A stretch of 64,000 nucleotides of DNA, taken from positions 64,501-128,500 of the forward strand of contig JAWPHD010003278.1 in the NCBI GenBank assembly GCA_037043455.1, written 5' to 3'. Under the pieces are notes generated by a model. The model was not told where the DNA came from. It saw only the letters and a program-made list of their open reading frames with translations, and did no database searches. Source of the DNA: Cyrtodaria siliqua (taxonomy: Eukaryota > Mollusca > Bivalvia > Adapedonta > Hiatellidae). Made by a program: the position numbers and the translations under genes. Shown here in pieces: positions 34,108 through 47,094 of this stretch (position 1 is the stretch's first letter; each line of letters opens with the position of its first letter).

Positions 34108-34185
34108 CACACACACGCACGCACACACACACGCACGCACGCACACACACAAACACACACACCACACACACCACACACACACACA
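34108..34185. repeat. (CA)n-rich microsatellite
   Basis: Imperfect acacacacgcacgcac run of about 78 bases. Confidence 0.95.
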
Positions 34186-35631
34186 CCTGTAAAAGTCCTG
34201 GCATAACACTAGGTTTTTTTTAACTCTGTTTTTTGTCACCAAAAGGTACTAAATGTTTTTATTCCATATTACCATATTACCGCAATGATTATATCATAGA
34301 TTTTTTGCAAATGAAAAATATTTTCCTTTTTATTTTTATTTTTTTACCCTCCTCCTACCCATCCTTTTTGCTGGGGAAAAAAATCGGTAAAACAAATAAT
34401 TAAAAAATACTGTCGTAACACATTTTTAAGCAATTCAGTCACCATATTTATGATGGTTTTATGATGGTACTAAAAAATTGAAGAATATAACTGTTAAAAA
34501 ATGCGATTCACGGATGTTGCGATGATAAACTTTGCAGTAGGATTTAAGAGCTGTTCAATGCATTTGTATACTCGGATGACCGCAACAGACAAATTTGTGT
34601 TTATTTATTTTTAGATATTAAAATGATTATTTTACCTCGTTGTTATTGGGGTATAGTGCTCATTGGCACCATACAACCTGTTAATGTAGGTGTCTCTATA
34701 AACCAAAGAAAGTTGAGAAACCTGAGGTCAGCTGTTATGGTGTTTTTGGTGCAATTAAACATGGTAGTTGGCAGTTTTATAATGCTTGTAAATAGTATAG
34801 CGAGTAACTCACAGGCTGATCAGGGTTTACAATGTACAGCTGCTGATCAGTCATTTCCCCCAAAATACTCCTTTGTCACATAATTGGAATGGTCTTAATT
34901 CAAAGAAAGAACAGTTCATTATATATATCTAGCAGGTTAAGGGTTAATCTGTAGACAGATGACAACCTACATTGTACTTGAGAATAGAGCCATCAGCCAA
35001 GATAGGACATGTAAAACTAATTCTGTTTCGTTGATGTAGCGCTAGCTTTATGACTAGGTTTGAATGCTTTGTGAGCATCAGACTTCTAAAGAAACGAACC
35101 CGCCAAATAACGACAAAATTACACTATAAAACAGTTATCTCTATCCAGGTGGTCAGGACATATTATAATGTATATGTGGCAGTTGAAATTATAGGGTCCT
35201 TAAAATACACGTGATTGAATACTCTTTAATTTGACACTCCAGTTTGGGGTTTGGCCTGGCTGGTTAAAGCTGTTTATATTGTGTCTACAGAGTTTGGATT
35301 CTCAAAATATTTAAGTTTTATATATATATATATGTACCTCGTCGTTAGTAAGTTTAGAAATGGTGTACATCTGTCGTAAAATTTGCCTGTTGATGGCGGG
35401 ATAGGGACTTTAATGGTCTAATACATAGTTTTTAGCAAAAAAAAACGAGTACATATAAACTGTGAGATAAATGTGGGCTATTATTATGTCCTTTAATTAA
35501 ACAAATATTTGCCTGAAATTGTAACGTAAAAGTGCATTGTTTCTTCTTTAATTTTTTTTTTTTTTTTGCTAGTGTCTGTTTGAAAGTTAATTTCAGGGCA
35601 GTCATAATTACTCGTCATTATATATAGCTAT

Positions 35632-36214
35632 ACTCGGTAATAAAGTTTTGGACCAGGGTATACAATGGCGCATAAAAAGAAAACCAGTTGACAGATTTTA
35701 TTATTATCCCTTATTATCTCAGCTGATAATTGACAATCGATCAACAATCAACAATAATTATCGTTTACAATGAAAGTTTGCTAAAAAGTAATAATCTTTT
35801 TATTGGTTACTCGAATGTCCGTAACTGTTACTTTTTATGGACTTTGCAACATTTTTTACAGACCCTTTGTGTGTTCACGATATTTTTTTGAAATCAAACC
35901 TTGTTTGGAATTTAATGTTTCTGGTACCAAATTCTTTATGTGAGGAAGCTATCCAGCTGGATTGAGGAACGTCGGTGCACGAAAATTGCCCGGAGGGGCA
36001 CCAGGGGTCTTCCTAGACCAATGGAAGCTGGAAAGTCGCCATATGACCTTAGCTGTTCGTGCGACTATAAAATCCAATTCAATTCAATTCTGGTACCAAA
36101 TTAACCGAGTAGGGTAGGCCTTGGTTACTAAAAAAGAGATACTTAAATTCTGTCCACTAGTTTTATTTTTATATGACTTTATATACCCTGGTCCAAAACT
36201 TTTTTTACCAAGTA
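35632..36214. mobile_element. MITE with aaagttttggaccagggtat ends, SINE inside
   Basis: About 30-base inverted ends (35632-35662 and 36184-36214) next to TA. A 5'-truncated family A SINE interrupts it at 35934-36089. Confidence 0.8.
35934..36089 (+). mobile_element. SINE family A, 5'-truncated, with 13-bp target-site duplication
   Basis: Flanked by ctggtaccaaatt at 35921-35933 and 36090-36102. Begins within the body (tgaggaagctatccagctgg) and ends tataaaatccaattcaattc. Truncation from the 5' end fits LINE-type reverse transcription. Confidence 0.92.
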
Positions 36215-36464
36215 TATATTTGATACGCTAATATGATCAGTAAATCTTCTGGTTACTAAACCATTTATATATATATATATAGATTATCACTTACATACCT
36301 TGTAAATAAATATTTTTAAATTTTATCTTACGATTATATATTATATTGCTATCCATGGCATAATTTTCATTAAATCATTTATAGATTTTTATCCAAACTT
36401 AAGGCCACCGACAATTAATGTTTAGGTTCTTTCTCTACACCATTTCTTTAGCTTGAAACACAAT

Positions 36465-36645
36465 AGAACTTGCAGCAACTCTGCAGTTCAGGGTGAGAAT
36501 GTTCCAGGCCCATTCTCCATATTTTATCTCGATGTACATGAAGAATGAGTCTGGCATGATCATTCCTGATAGGCGCCATATAACCTTTCATGTGTTTGTG
36601 CGCCTTAAAAGCCCAATTCAGTTCAATTCAATTGACAAAATTGAA
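36465..36645 (+). mobile_element. Retroposon family E, 3' part
   Basis: cagcaactctgcagttcagg, aggcccattctccatatttt, gtacatgaag, gccatataacctttcatgtg, then cccaattcagttcaattcaa. A further scrap lies at 36719-36782. Confidence 0.78.
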
Positions 36646-37555
36646 GCTCTTTAAAATGTACAATTTAATAAAAAATGTAGAGACCAGTTTATAAGTTTAT
36701 AATCCTTCAGTAGATGATGTCTGACATGTTTGGTCCTGTTTGATGCCATATAACCCTTCATAAACCCAATTCAATTCATTTCTTTGTTGCCTTAACAAAT
36801 TATGATCTTTTTTAATATATATTAGAATGCAAAATCATGGTAAGGGTTAATTTTTGCAATTTTATTCAAATAAGAGTAATATTAAATTAAATATTGTAAT
36901 TATTAAAAGTGATGGTTTGGTCAGTTAATAATTTGACTTCTATTTTTTTTAAAATAAATTACTGTATTTGGAACTCTTGAGGATTAGAAAATAAAATATT
37001 TCTGATTTATGCGTAAAGTCATATTATTTTATGTAAAGGTGCCACTTGCATGATTTTGACATTTGAAAAAAAGGTGGTATTCATAATGTCTTACAAAACA
37101 CGGGTAATATAGTTAATATTTCCATTTAGGTGATCCAGAGTTACGGTGTATGAGAGATATATAATATGGGTGACAGTTTATTTGCTGGTTTATTTAACAA
37201 AACAGAAATTCTGCCAAATCCCATACATGTGGACAAGAATCGTAACATTAATCAAAATGGCCAGCTTTTACTGTATATAACAACTGTATATATCTTGCAA
37301 TATATTTTATTTTCTTACACATGCCATGTTATCCATTCTAAGAATTATATCTCAATCATTTAACATATGTATACTTGATGCCATATTTTCTTTTTATATA
37401 TTGGTTCCAATTTGTGTGTGTCCTATTTCTGTTTTCTACAACTATTTGTAGATCATTCCAATATACATTGATAGTGTGTTAATATTGTTAATTTGTAAAT
37501 TTGACTTCCCCTACTGATAGAAAAACCAATGGGAGTTAAGTGACTTTCTAAAGGT

Positions 37556-38133
37556 CATGAGTACATGACTCGCTCAAGGTCATGAATGCAGTGACTCACC
37601 CACACCCATGAGTGCAGTGACTCATTACTCACAGCCATGAGTGCAGTGATTTGCTCACAGCCATGAGTACAGTGACTCACTCATGGGCATTAGTGTGGTG
37701 ACTGGCTCACAGTCACAAGAGAAGTGACTTATTCACAGTCATGAGTACAGTGACTCACTCATGGTCATTAGTGCAGTAACTTGCTCACAGCCATGAGTGC
37801 AGTGACTTGCTCACAGCCATGAGTGCAGTGATTTGCTCACAGCCATGAGTGCAGTGATTTGCTCATGGCCATGAGTGCAGTAACTGCTCACGGCCATGAG
37901 TACAGTGACTCACTCATGGTCATTAGTGAAGTGACTTGCTCACAGCCATGAGTGCAGTGACTCACTCATGGTCATCAGTGCGATGACTGGCTCAGTCACA
38001 AGAGCAGTGACTTATTCACAGTCATGAGTGCAGTGACATGCTCACGGCCAAAAATGCAGTGACTTGCTCATGGTCATTAGTGTGGTGACTGGCTCACGAT
38101 CACGAGAGCAGTGACTTATTCACGGTCATGAGT
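37556..38133. repeat. About 30-bp minisatellite (cagccatgagtgcagtgact)
   Basis: About 19 degenerate units with gctcacagccatgagtgcag or cactcatggtcattagtg. Longer blocks of units (catggtcattag..., cacaagag.agtgacttattc) are repeated, showing higher-order duplication. Confidence 0.92.
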
Positions 38134-38343
38134 GTACACTAACCTCTCCACTACAGATCCCCTTTGATCTGCAATATTCTTCATCAACCGTCATATTCAG
38201 CATTGCAGCATCTGTATTAGCAGCAGTAGCATCACTGTCATTATAAACTACGTCATTAGTTTCATCATCATACCTTTATCCTACCATCATCATCAGATAT
38301 TCATCCTAATCATCATCATCACCATTTAACCTTTCTTATTCCT

Positions 38344-38648
38344 TTCCCGTGTAGTTGCCGGGGTAGAATACAACCACTGCAAATCCCGCTAGAGGTAGGA
38401 CCCCTCCATGTTCATTTTATCATTTTTTATCATGCTCATTTAAGGTCTTCATAATGACACTGCGTATACAAACGTGGAAACGTGGCTCCATCGTAAAGGG
38501 AGTGTCTACTAAAGAATTTGCAGCAACTCTGCAGTTCTGCAGGTTAGAAGGTTCTAGGCCCATTCTCCATATTTGAACCTGGCATGTTCATCCCTGTTTG
38601 GAGCCATATAACCTTTATTATGTTGGTGCATCGTAAAACCCAATTCAA
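38344..38648 (+). mobile_element. Retroposon family E, near full length
   Basis: Order of blocks as in 58939-59353 with a shortened 5' end. ttattcct flanks it at 38336-38343 and 38649-38656, a probable target-site duplication. Confidence 0.75.
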
Positions 38649-39317
38649 TTATTCCTGAATCAGGGAAGATTAATGCAATGTATGTAGGAATATATGTTTT
38701 TCTATGCATTACTTTATAATAAATTTATGACTATTTGAAACAGACAAATAAGTGTTGGTCTTTTCATTTATTCTTCTAAATTACAAAGTAGCACGGTGGA
38801 CACGTAGACACTATTCGAAACACAATGGCCGAGTTTCACCTTACATGTGTGCTGCTAGAACAGAAGTGTTCTAAAAACAGAAGCAGCTAGTTTCAGTTTC
38901 AACACAATTTCAGACAGAAGGATCCAGAATATGATTGGAACAGACGCATTTGGGAGAAATCTTCTTTTTTTTCATAAATAGTAAATGCTGCATAACAATT
39001 CACCTAAACCACCCCTAGGTCAGCATCCTACTCCAGTTTGAGGTCCATCTGGAGATCTTGTCCGGACCATAACTCAAAAACTACTTATGGGACTGCAATG
39101 AAACTTCAAAATATGATAAAGGGCAATGAAATGAAGTGCACAGCAAAATAACCTGAACTATATCTTCATTCAAATTAGAGTTATTGCCCTTTGCAATTTT
39201 ATACTTCTATTGTGTCTAAGCTGCGTTTATATGTTTTCTATCCTTGGGCAAACAAATTTGGAAATGAGCTTCCTTATATTATCTAGAGGGAAGCTGAAGT
39301 AATTTGTAATGCTCCCC

Positions 39318-39600
39318 AAAGGGAGAGCATTTGGCTGTCCATCTGTATAAGGAAGAGCATCTAGCTGTCCATCTGTATAAGGGAGAGCAACCAGCTGTCC
39401 ATTTGTATAAGGGAGATCTGTATAAGGGAGAGCATCTAGCTGTCCATCTGTATAAGGAGAGCATCTAGTTGTCCATCTGTATAAGGGAGAGCATCTAGCT
39501 GTCCATCTGTATAAGGGAGAGCATCTAGCTGTCCATCTGTATAAGGGAGAGCATCTAGCTGTCGATCTGAACAAGGGAGAGCATCTAGCTGTCCATCTGG
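39318..39600. repeat. 30-bp minisatellite (gagcatctagctgtccatct)
   Basis: Nine units of gtataagggagagcatctagctgtccatct type, between two copies of the larger array unit that itself contains gtccatctgga.tcttgtcc. Confidence 0.93.
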
Positions 39601-40479
39601 ATATCTTGTCCGGACTATAACTCAAAAACTACTTGAGGGACTGCAATGAAACTTCACAATATGATAGAGGGCAAAAGAACCATGACTATATCTTCATTCA
39701 AATTAGAGTTATTGTCCTTTTTAATTTTATACTAACGAGTCTTGTCTGGAGCACAACTCAACAAAAGGCTCAAGAGGGCCTGTATCATTCTACTGGCTAT
39801 ATGTGTTACTAGGCTTGGTACCAAGTTTCACTGAAATCCAGCCGGGGGTTCAGGAAAACTAGTCCGGATAAAGTTTGTGTATAAGTGGCCATAACTCTTG
39901 TCAAAAATCAATCAACCAGAACACGACAATGAGGCGCAACTAGGCTTGGTACTGATCATCCCTGCAAAGTTACATTGAAATTTGGCCAGTGGTTCAGGAG
40001 AACTAGTCCTGACAAAGTGTGTGTAAACATTTAAAGGGCAATAAATCGAGCCAAATGAAGGCCCTACCGTCTTAACGAGGCAAAATACAGCATTTTTAAC
40101 TAAATCAAGGGCCATAACTCTGGTATTACTAATCGGATTTGGCTGTTTTTCAAACTTGCCTAAGCTTTCATTGATATTAACAACCTGGTAAGTTTGGCAA
40201 AGATCGGATATAAAATGAAAGCCCTATCATCTTAACGTAGCAAAATACAGTATTTTTAACTAAATCAAGGGCCATAACTCTAGTGTTACTAGTCCGATCT
40301 GGCTGGTTTTTGAACTTGTTCGAGCTTTCATTGACATTAACAATCTTTGCAAGTTTGCTCAAGATAAAATAATAAATGGTGCTAGAGAGGTCACAAGGCA
40401 GAAAATGGCATTTTTCAGCAAAACAAGGGCCATAACTCTGATGTTACTGATCCGATCTGGCTGGTTTTTGATTTATCCG

Positions 40480-40625
40480 CAACTCTGCAGTTCAGGGTGA
40501 GAAGGTTCTAGGCCCATTTTCCATATTTTATCTCGATGTACATGGAAGATGAGCCTGGCATGTTCATGACTGTTAGGCACCATATAACCTTTTCATGTGT
40601 TGGTGCACCTTAAATACTAATTCAA
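40480..40625 (+). mobile_element. Retroposon family E, 5'-truncated, with 13-bp target-site duplication
   Basis: Flanked by tttgatttatccg at 40467-40479 and 40626-40638. It cuts one array unit exactly between ggctggttttt and gagctttcattga. Confidence 0.9.
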
Positions 40626-41230
40626 TTTGATTTATCCGAGCTTTCATTGATGTTAACAATCCATGCACGTTTGGTAAGATCAAATAATAAATGAAGGTGT
40701 TAAGAGTGGCCACAAGGCAGAAAAAGGCATTTTTCAGTAAAACAAGGGCCATAACTCTACTGTTACTGATCGGATTTGGCTGATTTTCTAACTTGTTTGA
40801 GTTTTTTTTGATATTAATACTCTGTGCAAGTTTGGTAAATATCAAATAATAAATGAAGGTTCTAGAGTGTTCACAAGGCAGAATATGGCATTTTTAAGCA
40901 AATCAATGGCCATAACTCCAGTGAAACTAATCCGATCTGGCTGGTTTTCGAACTTATCCAAGCTTTCATTGATATAAAGACCCTGATAAAGATGCACATT
41001 AATAATGAAGGCCCTATCATGTTCACAAGGCAAAAGTTAATGGACGATAAATGACGACGACGACGAACGATGGACAACTCGCCATCCCATAAGCTAAAAA
41101 CTACAATTGAGACTGCAATGCAAGTTCACACAAGGTTAACAGGCACTGAGAGGTAGTGCAGACCACAATAACCATATCTTTATTCAAATTAGGGTTATTG
41201 CCTTTTGTATTTGTATACATGTATTTGTTA

Positions 41231-41330
41231 TATGGTATATAGAGTTTAATAACCAGTGTTTTTGAGAAATATCTCCCGAGGTAGATATTTTCAGTATCTC
41301 AAAAACACTGGTTATTAAACTATATATTAC
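41231..41330. repeat. 100-bp hairpin
   Basis: gtttaataaccagtgttttt and gagat..ctc arms pair with 41290-41330 around cccgaggtagata. Probably a small MITE. Confidence 0.8.
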
Positions 41331-43469
41331 ATAATTTTAAAATGATATTTTATTAATATTTCTAATGATTCACGCCTTTTTACACCAGTTTGCAAGAGAA
41401 CGCCAAGACGACGTTACGTCATCCAAGATGAAGTTACGTCATAGAACCAAATCAAGTGCGACCTGAACTCTTCGTTAATTTCCGTAACCGTTATTTCCTA
41501 GTGGCGGAATCTGACACAGACGTCCGTTAAACAATCGGAGCGTCATTTGGCATTCCCGCCACTGACGGAAAAGGCCGAGCAATGTTCCGTATTTCCCAGT
41601 ACAGCAAACGAGTAGATATAGCTTTTCTATTCCCAGTAATTGCTATACAAATCACAGACAAATATGTTATATATAACTTGAACACTACTAATTGGTAGCT
41701 ATCAATGGGACTCGAATGAAACTTCACACAATGATAGATGGCTATGAAGTGCAGTTTTCAAAAACCATAACTGTCTTCATTCAAATTAGAGTTATTGCCC
41801 TTTGTAATTTATACTTATGAGTCTCGTCTGGAGCATAACTTGAAACCTATTAACTGGAATGAAACTTCACACCATGATAGAGGGCAATAAGGGAAGAAGA
41901 GTGCGCAAGATCTATAATTTTATTCCATTATTTAGAATTGTGGTGTCATATAGCTCTCAAAATGGTCGCTTCCATATCCGTTTCTATAGAACCTTCAAAT
42001 GGTCATATCGTCCTTGTTTATCATCCGAAATCCAGCCATTTCAGTAAAACTAGTACGTACAAAGTTTGTGTATAAGGGGCAATAACTGTGTCAAAAATAT
42101 TTCAACAAAAACACAGTGATGATATGTGCAACTAGGCTTGGTACTGCTCATCACTGTCAAGTTCCGTTGAAATCCAGCCAGGCGTTCAAGAGAACTAGCC
42201 TGTACAAAGTTAGTGGAGTCAAACCTTTAAAGGGCCATAACTGTAAAAAATCATTCAACCGGAACAAGGCAATGATATGCGCAACTAAGCTTGGTACTCA
42301 TCCTCCCCAGCTCGTTGAAATCCGGCCAGGGGTTCAGGAAAAATAGTCTGGACAAATTTGGTGTATTAAAACCTTTAAAAGGCCTATGCCAAAATTCATT
42401 CAACCAGAACACGGTGACGACATGAATAACTAGATTTGGTACTGATCATTAAAATCCGGCTGAATTCGTCTTAATGAGGCAAAATACAGCATTTTTAACT
42501 AAATCAAGGGCCATAACTTCGGTTACTATTTTGATGTTTTCAAACTTGTTTAAGCTTTCATTGGTATAAACAATCTGGTAAAGTGAAGGCCCTATCATTT
42601 TAACAAGGCCAAATTATAGCATATTTCAGAAAATCAAGAGCCATAACTCCGGTGTAAATGGTCCAATCTGGTTGGTTTTCAAACTCGTCCGAGCGTTCAT
42701 TGATATCAACAATCTGGTAAAGTTTGGAAAAGATCCGCTGAAAAATGAAGGCCCTATTGTGTTAACGAGACCAAATTCTGAGCATATTTCAGAAAATCAA
42801 GGGCCATAACTCCGGTGTAAATAGTCCGATCTGGCTGGTTTTCAAACTTGTCTGAGCTTTTATTGATATTAACAATCTTTGTAAGTTTGATAAAGATCCA
42901 AAAATAAATGAAGGTGCTAGTGTTCACAAGGCAGAAAATGGCAATTTTCAGCAAAACAAGGGCCATAACTCCGGTATTACAAATCCGATCTGGCTGGTTT
43001 TCGAACTCATCCGAGCTGTCATTGATATAAATACACTTGCAAAGTTTCATAAAGATCAAGTACAAGCTGAAGGTGCTAGAGTGTAGACATGGCTTAATAT
43101 GGCATTTTTTTAGCAAAACAAGAGACATAACTCTGGTGTTACTGATCCGATCTGGCTGGTTTTCAAACTCATCCAAGCTTTCATTGATATACACCGGCAA
43201 AGTTTCACAAAGATCCGATTAATAATGAAGTCCCTATCCCATAAACAAGACAAAAGTTAACGGACGACGGAGGACTCGCCATCCCGGCCAGTAGAGCTAC
43301 ACATGAAGGAAATGTCAAATTGCTCCGGAAACAATGCCCAAATTTATTTTAATTTTAGCACTTCTGCTGCAGCTGATGGCATTGTTATTGCTGTATAACT
43401 GACTTTTATATAACAATATTGCTTTTTTTTTACATTTGCTTCTTTTAGAGATAACAAGGTTACAACTGA

Positions 43470-43607
43470 AATGGATTTTATAGTCGCACCAGAAGCTAAG
43501 GTCATATGGCAACTTTTAGTTTCCATTGGTGGAGGGCAATTTTTGTGCACCTGGTTAGAGCCACCGACGTTCCGCAAGCCAGCTGGATAGCTTCCTCACA
43601 GAAAGAT
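43470..43607 (-). mobile_element. SINE family A, truncated and internally deleted
   Basis: tggattttatagtcgcacca, agctaaggtcatatgg, then after a gap gagccaccgacgttccgcaa and ccagctggatagcttcctca. No clear flanking duplication. Confidence 0.8.
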
Positions 43608-44040
43608 TTCTAGGTAACAAGCATTACATCTTTGCAACTCTCCTCTTCTCTACCTGAAGTAGGGTCATACCAAAGATGTTTTAACAATCAAGTTCTGGTG
43701 AAGAACAAATAAAACAACACATTTTTATTATGCAATATGTTTATTGCATGCATTTCTGTCATATAGTTAATCAACAGTTTGTGTAATTACTGAATTACTA
43801 TCACTTTTATAACAATGCATGTGTAAAGTTTCGAATTCACGTGTACAGTTCATTTATGTGTACAATTCCATCATTAACATACAGTATTAACGATTGTAAA
43901 ACCTCTTGCAAAAACGTTTCTTAAAAAAATCAAATCTGTTTGAATAGTTATTGGAACAACAAAATACACTTGTTAAAATAGGATAAAAAGAGGAATTTCA
44001 ATTTGTGCATTGCAAGTGCATATTAATGGTAGGATTGTTA

Positions 44041-46040
44041 CTACAGATACATGACCTGATAATCCAAGACAATACATGACCTGATAAACCACGACAATAC
44101 ATGACCTGATAAACCAAGACAATACATGACCTGATAAACCAAGACTACAGATGACCTGATAAACCAAGAATACTTGACCTGATAAACCAAGACTACAGAT
44201 GACCTGATAATCCAAGACAATACATGACCTGATAAACCAACACAATACATGACCTGATAAGCCAAGACAATACATGACCTGATAAACCAAGACAATACAT
44301 GAACTGATAAACCAAGTCTACAGATGACCTGATAATTCAAGACAATACACGACCTGACAAAAAAATGACTCTAGATGACCTGATAATCCAAGACAATACA
44401 TTATCTGATAAAAAAAGGCTATAGCTATAGATGATCTGATAAACCACGACAACAGATGACCTGAGAAACCAAATAATACATGACCTAATAATCCAAGATA
44501 ATACATGACCTGATAATCCAAGACAATACATGACCTGATAAACTAAGACCAGATGACCTGATAAACTGACTATACATGATCTGATAAACCAAGATTAGAT
44601 GACATGATAAACCAAGACAGATGACCTGATAAACCGAGACCATACATGACCTGATCAACCAACACTATAGATGACCTGATAAACCAAGACTATAGATGAC
44701 CTGATAAACCAAGACTATAGATGACCTGATAAACTAGAAGACCTGATAAGCCAACACAAGATGACCTGATAACCAAGACTACAGATGACCTGATAAACCC
44801 AGACTAGATGACCTGATAAACCAAGACTATAGATGACCTGATAAACCCAGACTAGATGATCTGATAAACCAAGGTTATACATAACCTTATAAACCAAGAC
44901 AATAGATGACCTGATAAACCAAGATTATAGATGACCTGATAAACCAACACTTAAACCAAGACTAGAAGACCCGATAAGCCAACACAAGATGACCTGATAA
45001 CCAAGACTATAGATGACCTGATAAATCAAGACAATAAAATATCTGATAAACCAAGACTATACATGACCTGATAAACCAAGACAATTGTTGATCTGATAAA
45101 TCAAGACTAGATGACCTGATAAACCAAGACTATAAATGACCTGATAAACCAAGACAATAGATAACCTGATAAACCGAGACTATACATGACCTGATATACC
45201 AAGACTATAGATGACCTGATATACCAAGACTATAGACAACCTAATAAACCAGGACTAGATGACCTGATAAACCAAGACTAGATGACCTGATAAACCAAGA
45301 CTAGATGACCTGATAAACCAAGAATATACATGACCTGATGTACCAAGACTATAGATGACCTTATAAACTGATTAGATGACCTGATAAACCAGACTATACA
45401 TGACCTGATAAACCAAGACAATAGATGACCTGATAAACCAAGACCATACATGACCTGATAAATCAAGACTAGATTACCTGATTAACCAAGACTATAGATG
45501 ACCTGATAAACCAAGACTATAGATGACCTGATAAACCAAGACTATAGATGACCTGATAAACCAAGACTATAGATGACCTGATAAACCAAGACTATAGATG
45601 ACCTGATAAATCAAGATTATAGATGACCTGATAAATCAAGACTAGATTACCTGATTAACCAAGACTATAGATGACCTGATAAACCAAGACTATAGATGAT
45701 CTGATAAACCAAGACTAGATGACCTGATAAACCCAGACTAGATGACCTGATAAACCAAGACTATAGATGACCTGATAAACCAAGACTATAGATGACCTGA
45801 TAAACCCAGACTAGATGATCTGATAAACCAAGACTATAGATGACCTGATAAACCTGCACTATAGATGACCTGATAAACCACAACAACAGATGACCTGTTA
45901 AACCAAGACTAGATGACCTGATAAACCAAGACTAGATGACCTGATAAACCAAGACTAGATGACCTGATAAACCAAGACTAGATGACCTGATAAACCAAGA
46001 CTATAGCTGACCTGAAAAACCAACAATAAACGACCCGATA
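44041..46040. repeat. 2-kb minisatellite, about 25-bp unit (gatgacctgataaaccaaga)
   Basis: About 75-85 units gatgacctgataaaccaagactata with 19-26-base variants (loss of ctata, ac/at swaps). Variants cluster, so blocks expanded locally. Because the unit is not a multiple of three, minus-strand frames rotate and give short spurious proteins. Confidence 0.96.
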
Positions 46041-47094
46041 TAGACTAATTATTCATCAAGAGCACCACCTAGCGGCGCATATATTCCCGTCGTTGACAAG
46101 GTTAAGCTCCAGGTTAAACCTTTTTCAAAGGGAAATAATTAAAAAGATATCAACCAGAGAGTTATTGGCCTTTATCAGATGTATTCACTGGATCATGCTG
46201 AAGATGTTTACATTTTGTAGACTTTATACTTTGAAGGTTAATAGCCACAATCAACTAGAAGTTAATGGACAGACAATGCCAGGACATAATACGTCCCTAC
46301 GGGCGTATATAAATAAATCTGCTCACAAAACATCAGAAAACAATTTGTATTCTGCAAGTCCAATTATTTGTAAACTTTTCAAGAAACATTTCAGCTTTAC
46401 ATCATGATCACTATGACATGGCTGGCATTGTGTTTGACATGTTGTCATCAGAGCTATGGAAGTCCAACACTCTCTAGGGTATTTGGTGCCAGGACGGATA
46501 TGAACTTTCTGAATCTCAGCCTCTTTTACGTGATGATATAAATACGACACCTGGATTCGGAAAACTCATCACCGCTGGATAAAAAAGGAGTAACTGCTAC
46601 TCCAAATGACATGTCCACAAAATCTACAAAAAAAATAATTGCTAACTCAACAATGAGAAAATAGCATTTGTTTTGTCATGGATTTTTCATCATACAGTAG
46701 AAAATCAACACAAAAATCGATAAACACTTTTTCATTTGTGTAACTTAAGCGTTCTTAGGAACGTGTTAAAGCCATCATGAAAAGCACCATCTAGATCTCG
46801 CCGAACTGACAAAGTTCCTCCTGCATGCCATTCGTTTCTATTCCACTCTAGTGTTTGATCATATTTTTTTTATTTCATTTTAGGTACCAATAATATACAA
46901 GAAGGATGTTCCTGAGAACACTTGTGTTGCCTGCTGTGTGCTTATTTCAGCAAGTGCAATCTAACTATAAAGTTTGAAAACAGGAGGTGCAATCCTTCAT
47001 GGATTACACACAAAGTGTGACCCTAAGTGTCTTCCACGCTAAGCAGGCAACACAATAAACAGGTTGGCAAGAAGATTCAGTCAAGGTCACTGAT

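Larger units (their letters stand above)
39027..43292. repeat. Large degenerate array of gggccataactc units
   Basis: Units of roughly 130-170 bases with aatcaagggccataactc, ggtgttactgatccgatctg, gctggttttcgaact, gagctttcattgatattaac, gtaagtttggtaaagatc and ggcagaaaatggcattttt. Ends with ggacgacggaggactcgcc and agtagagct. Minus-strand open frames up to 148 codons follow the repeat. A 30-bp minisatellite and a family E insertion lie inside. Confidence 0.88.

Noticed and set aside
42754..43200. 148-codon minus-strand frame with repeated ENQPDRISNT
   Set aside because: The repeat peptide mirrors the gggccataactc array; same motif recurs in several frames from 40177 to 43200.
43973..45466. Hydrophobic YQVMYCLGLSGH-type frames suggesting membrane proteins
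   Set aside because: Translation of the 25-bp minisatellite; the frame rotates every unit.
46093..46407. 104-codon plus-strand frame after the 25-bp array
   Set aside because: No recognisable domain, no splice or start context, and the AT-rich sequence gives frames of this length by chance.
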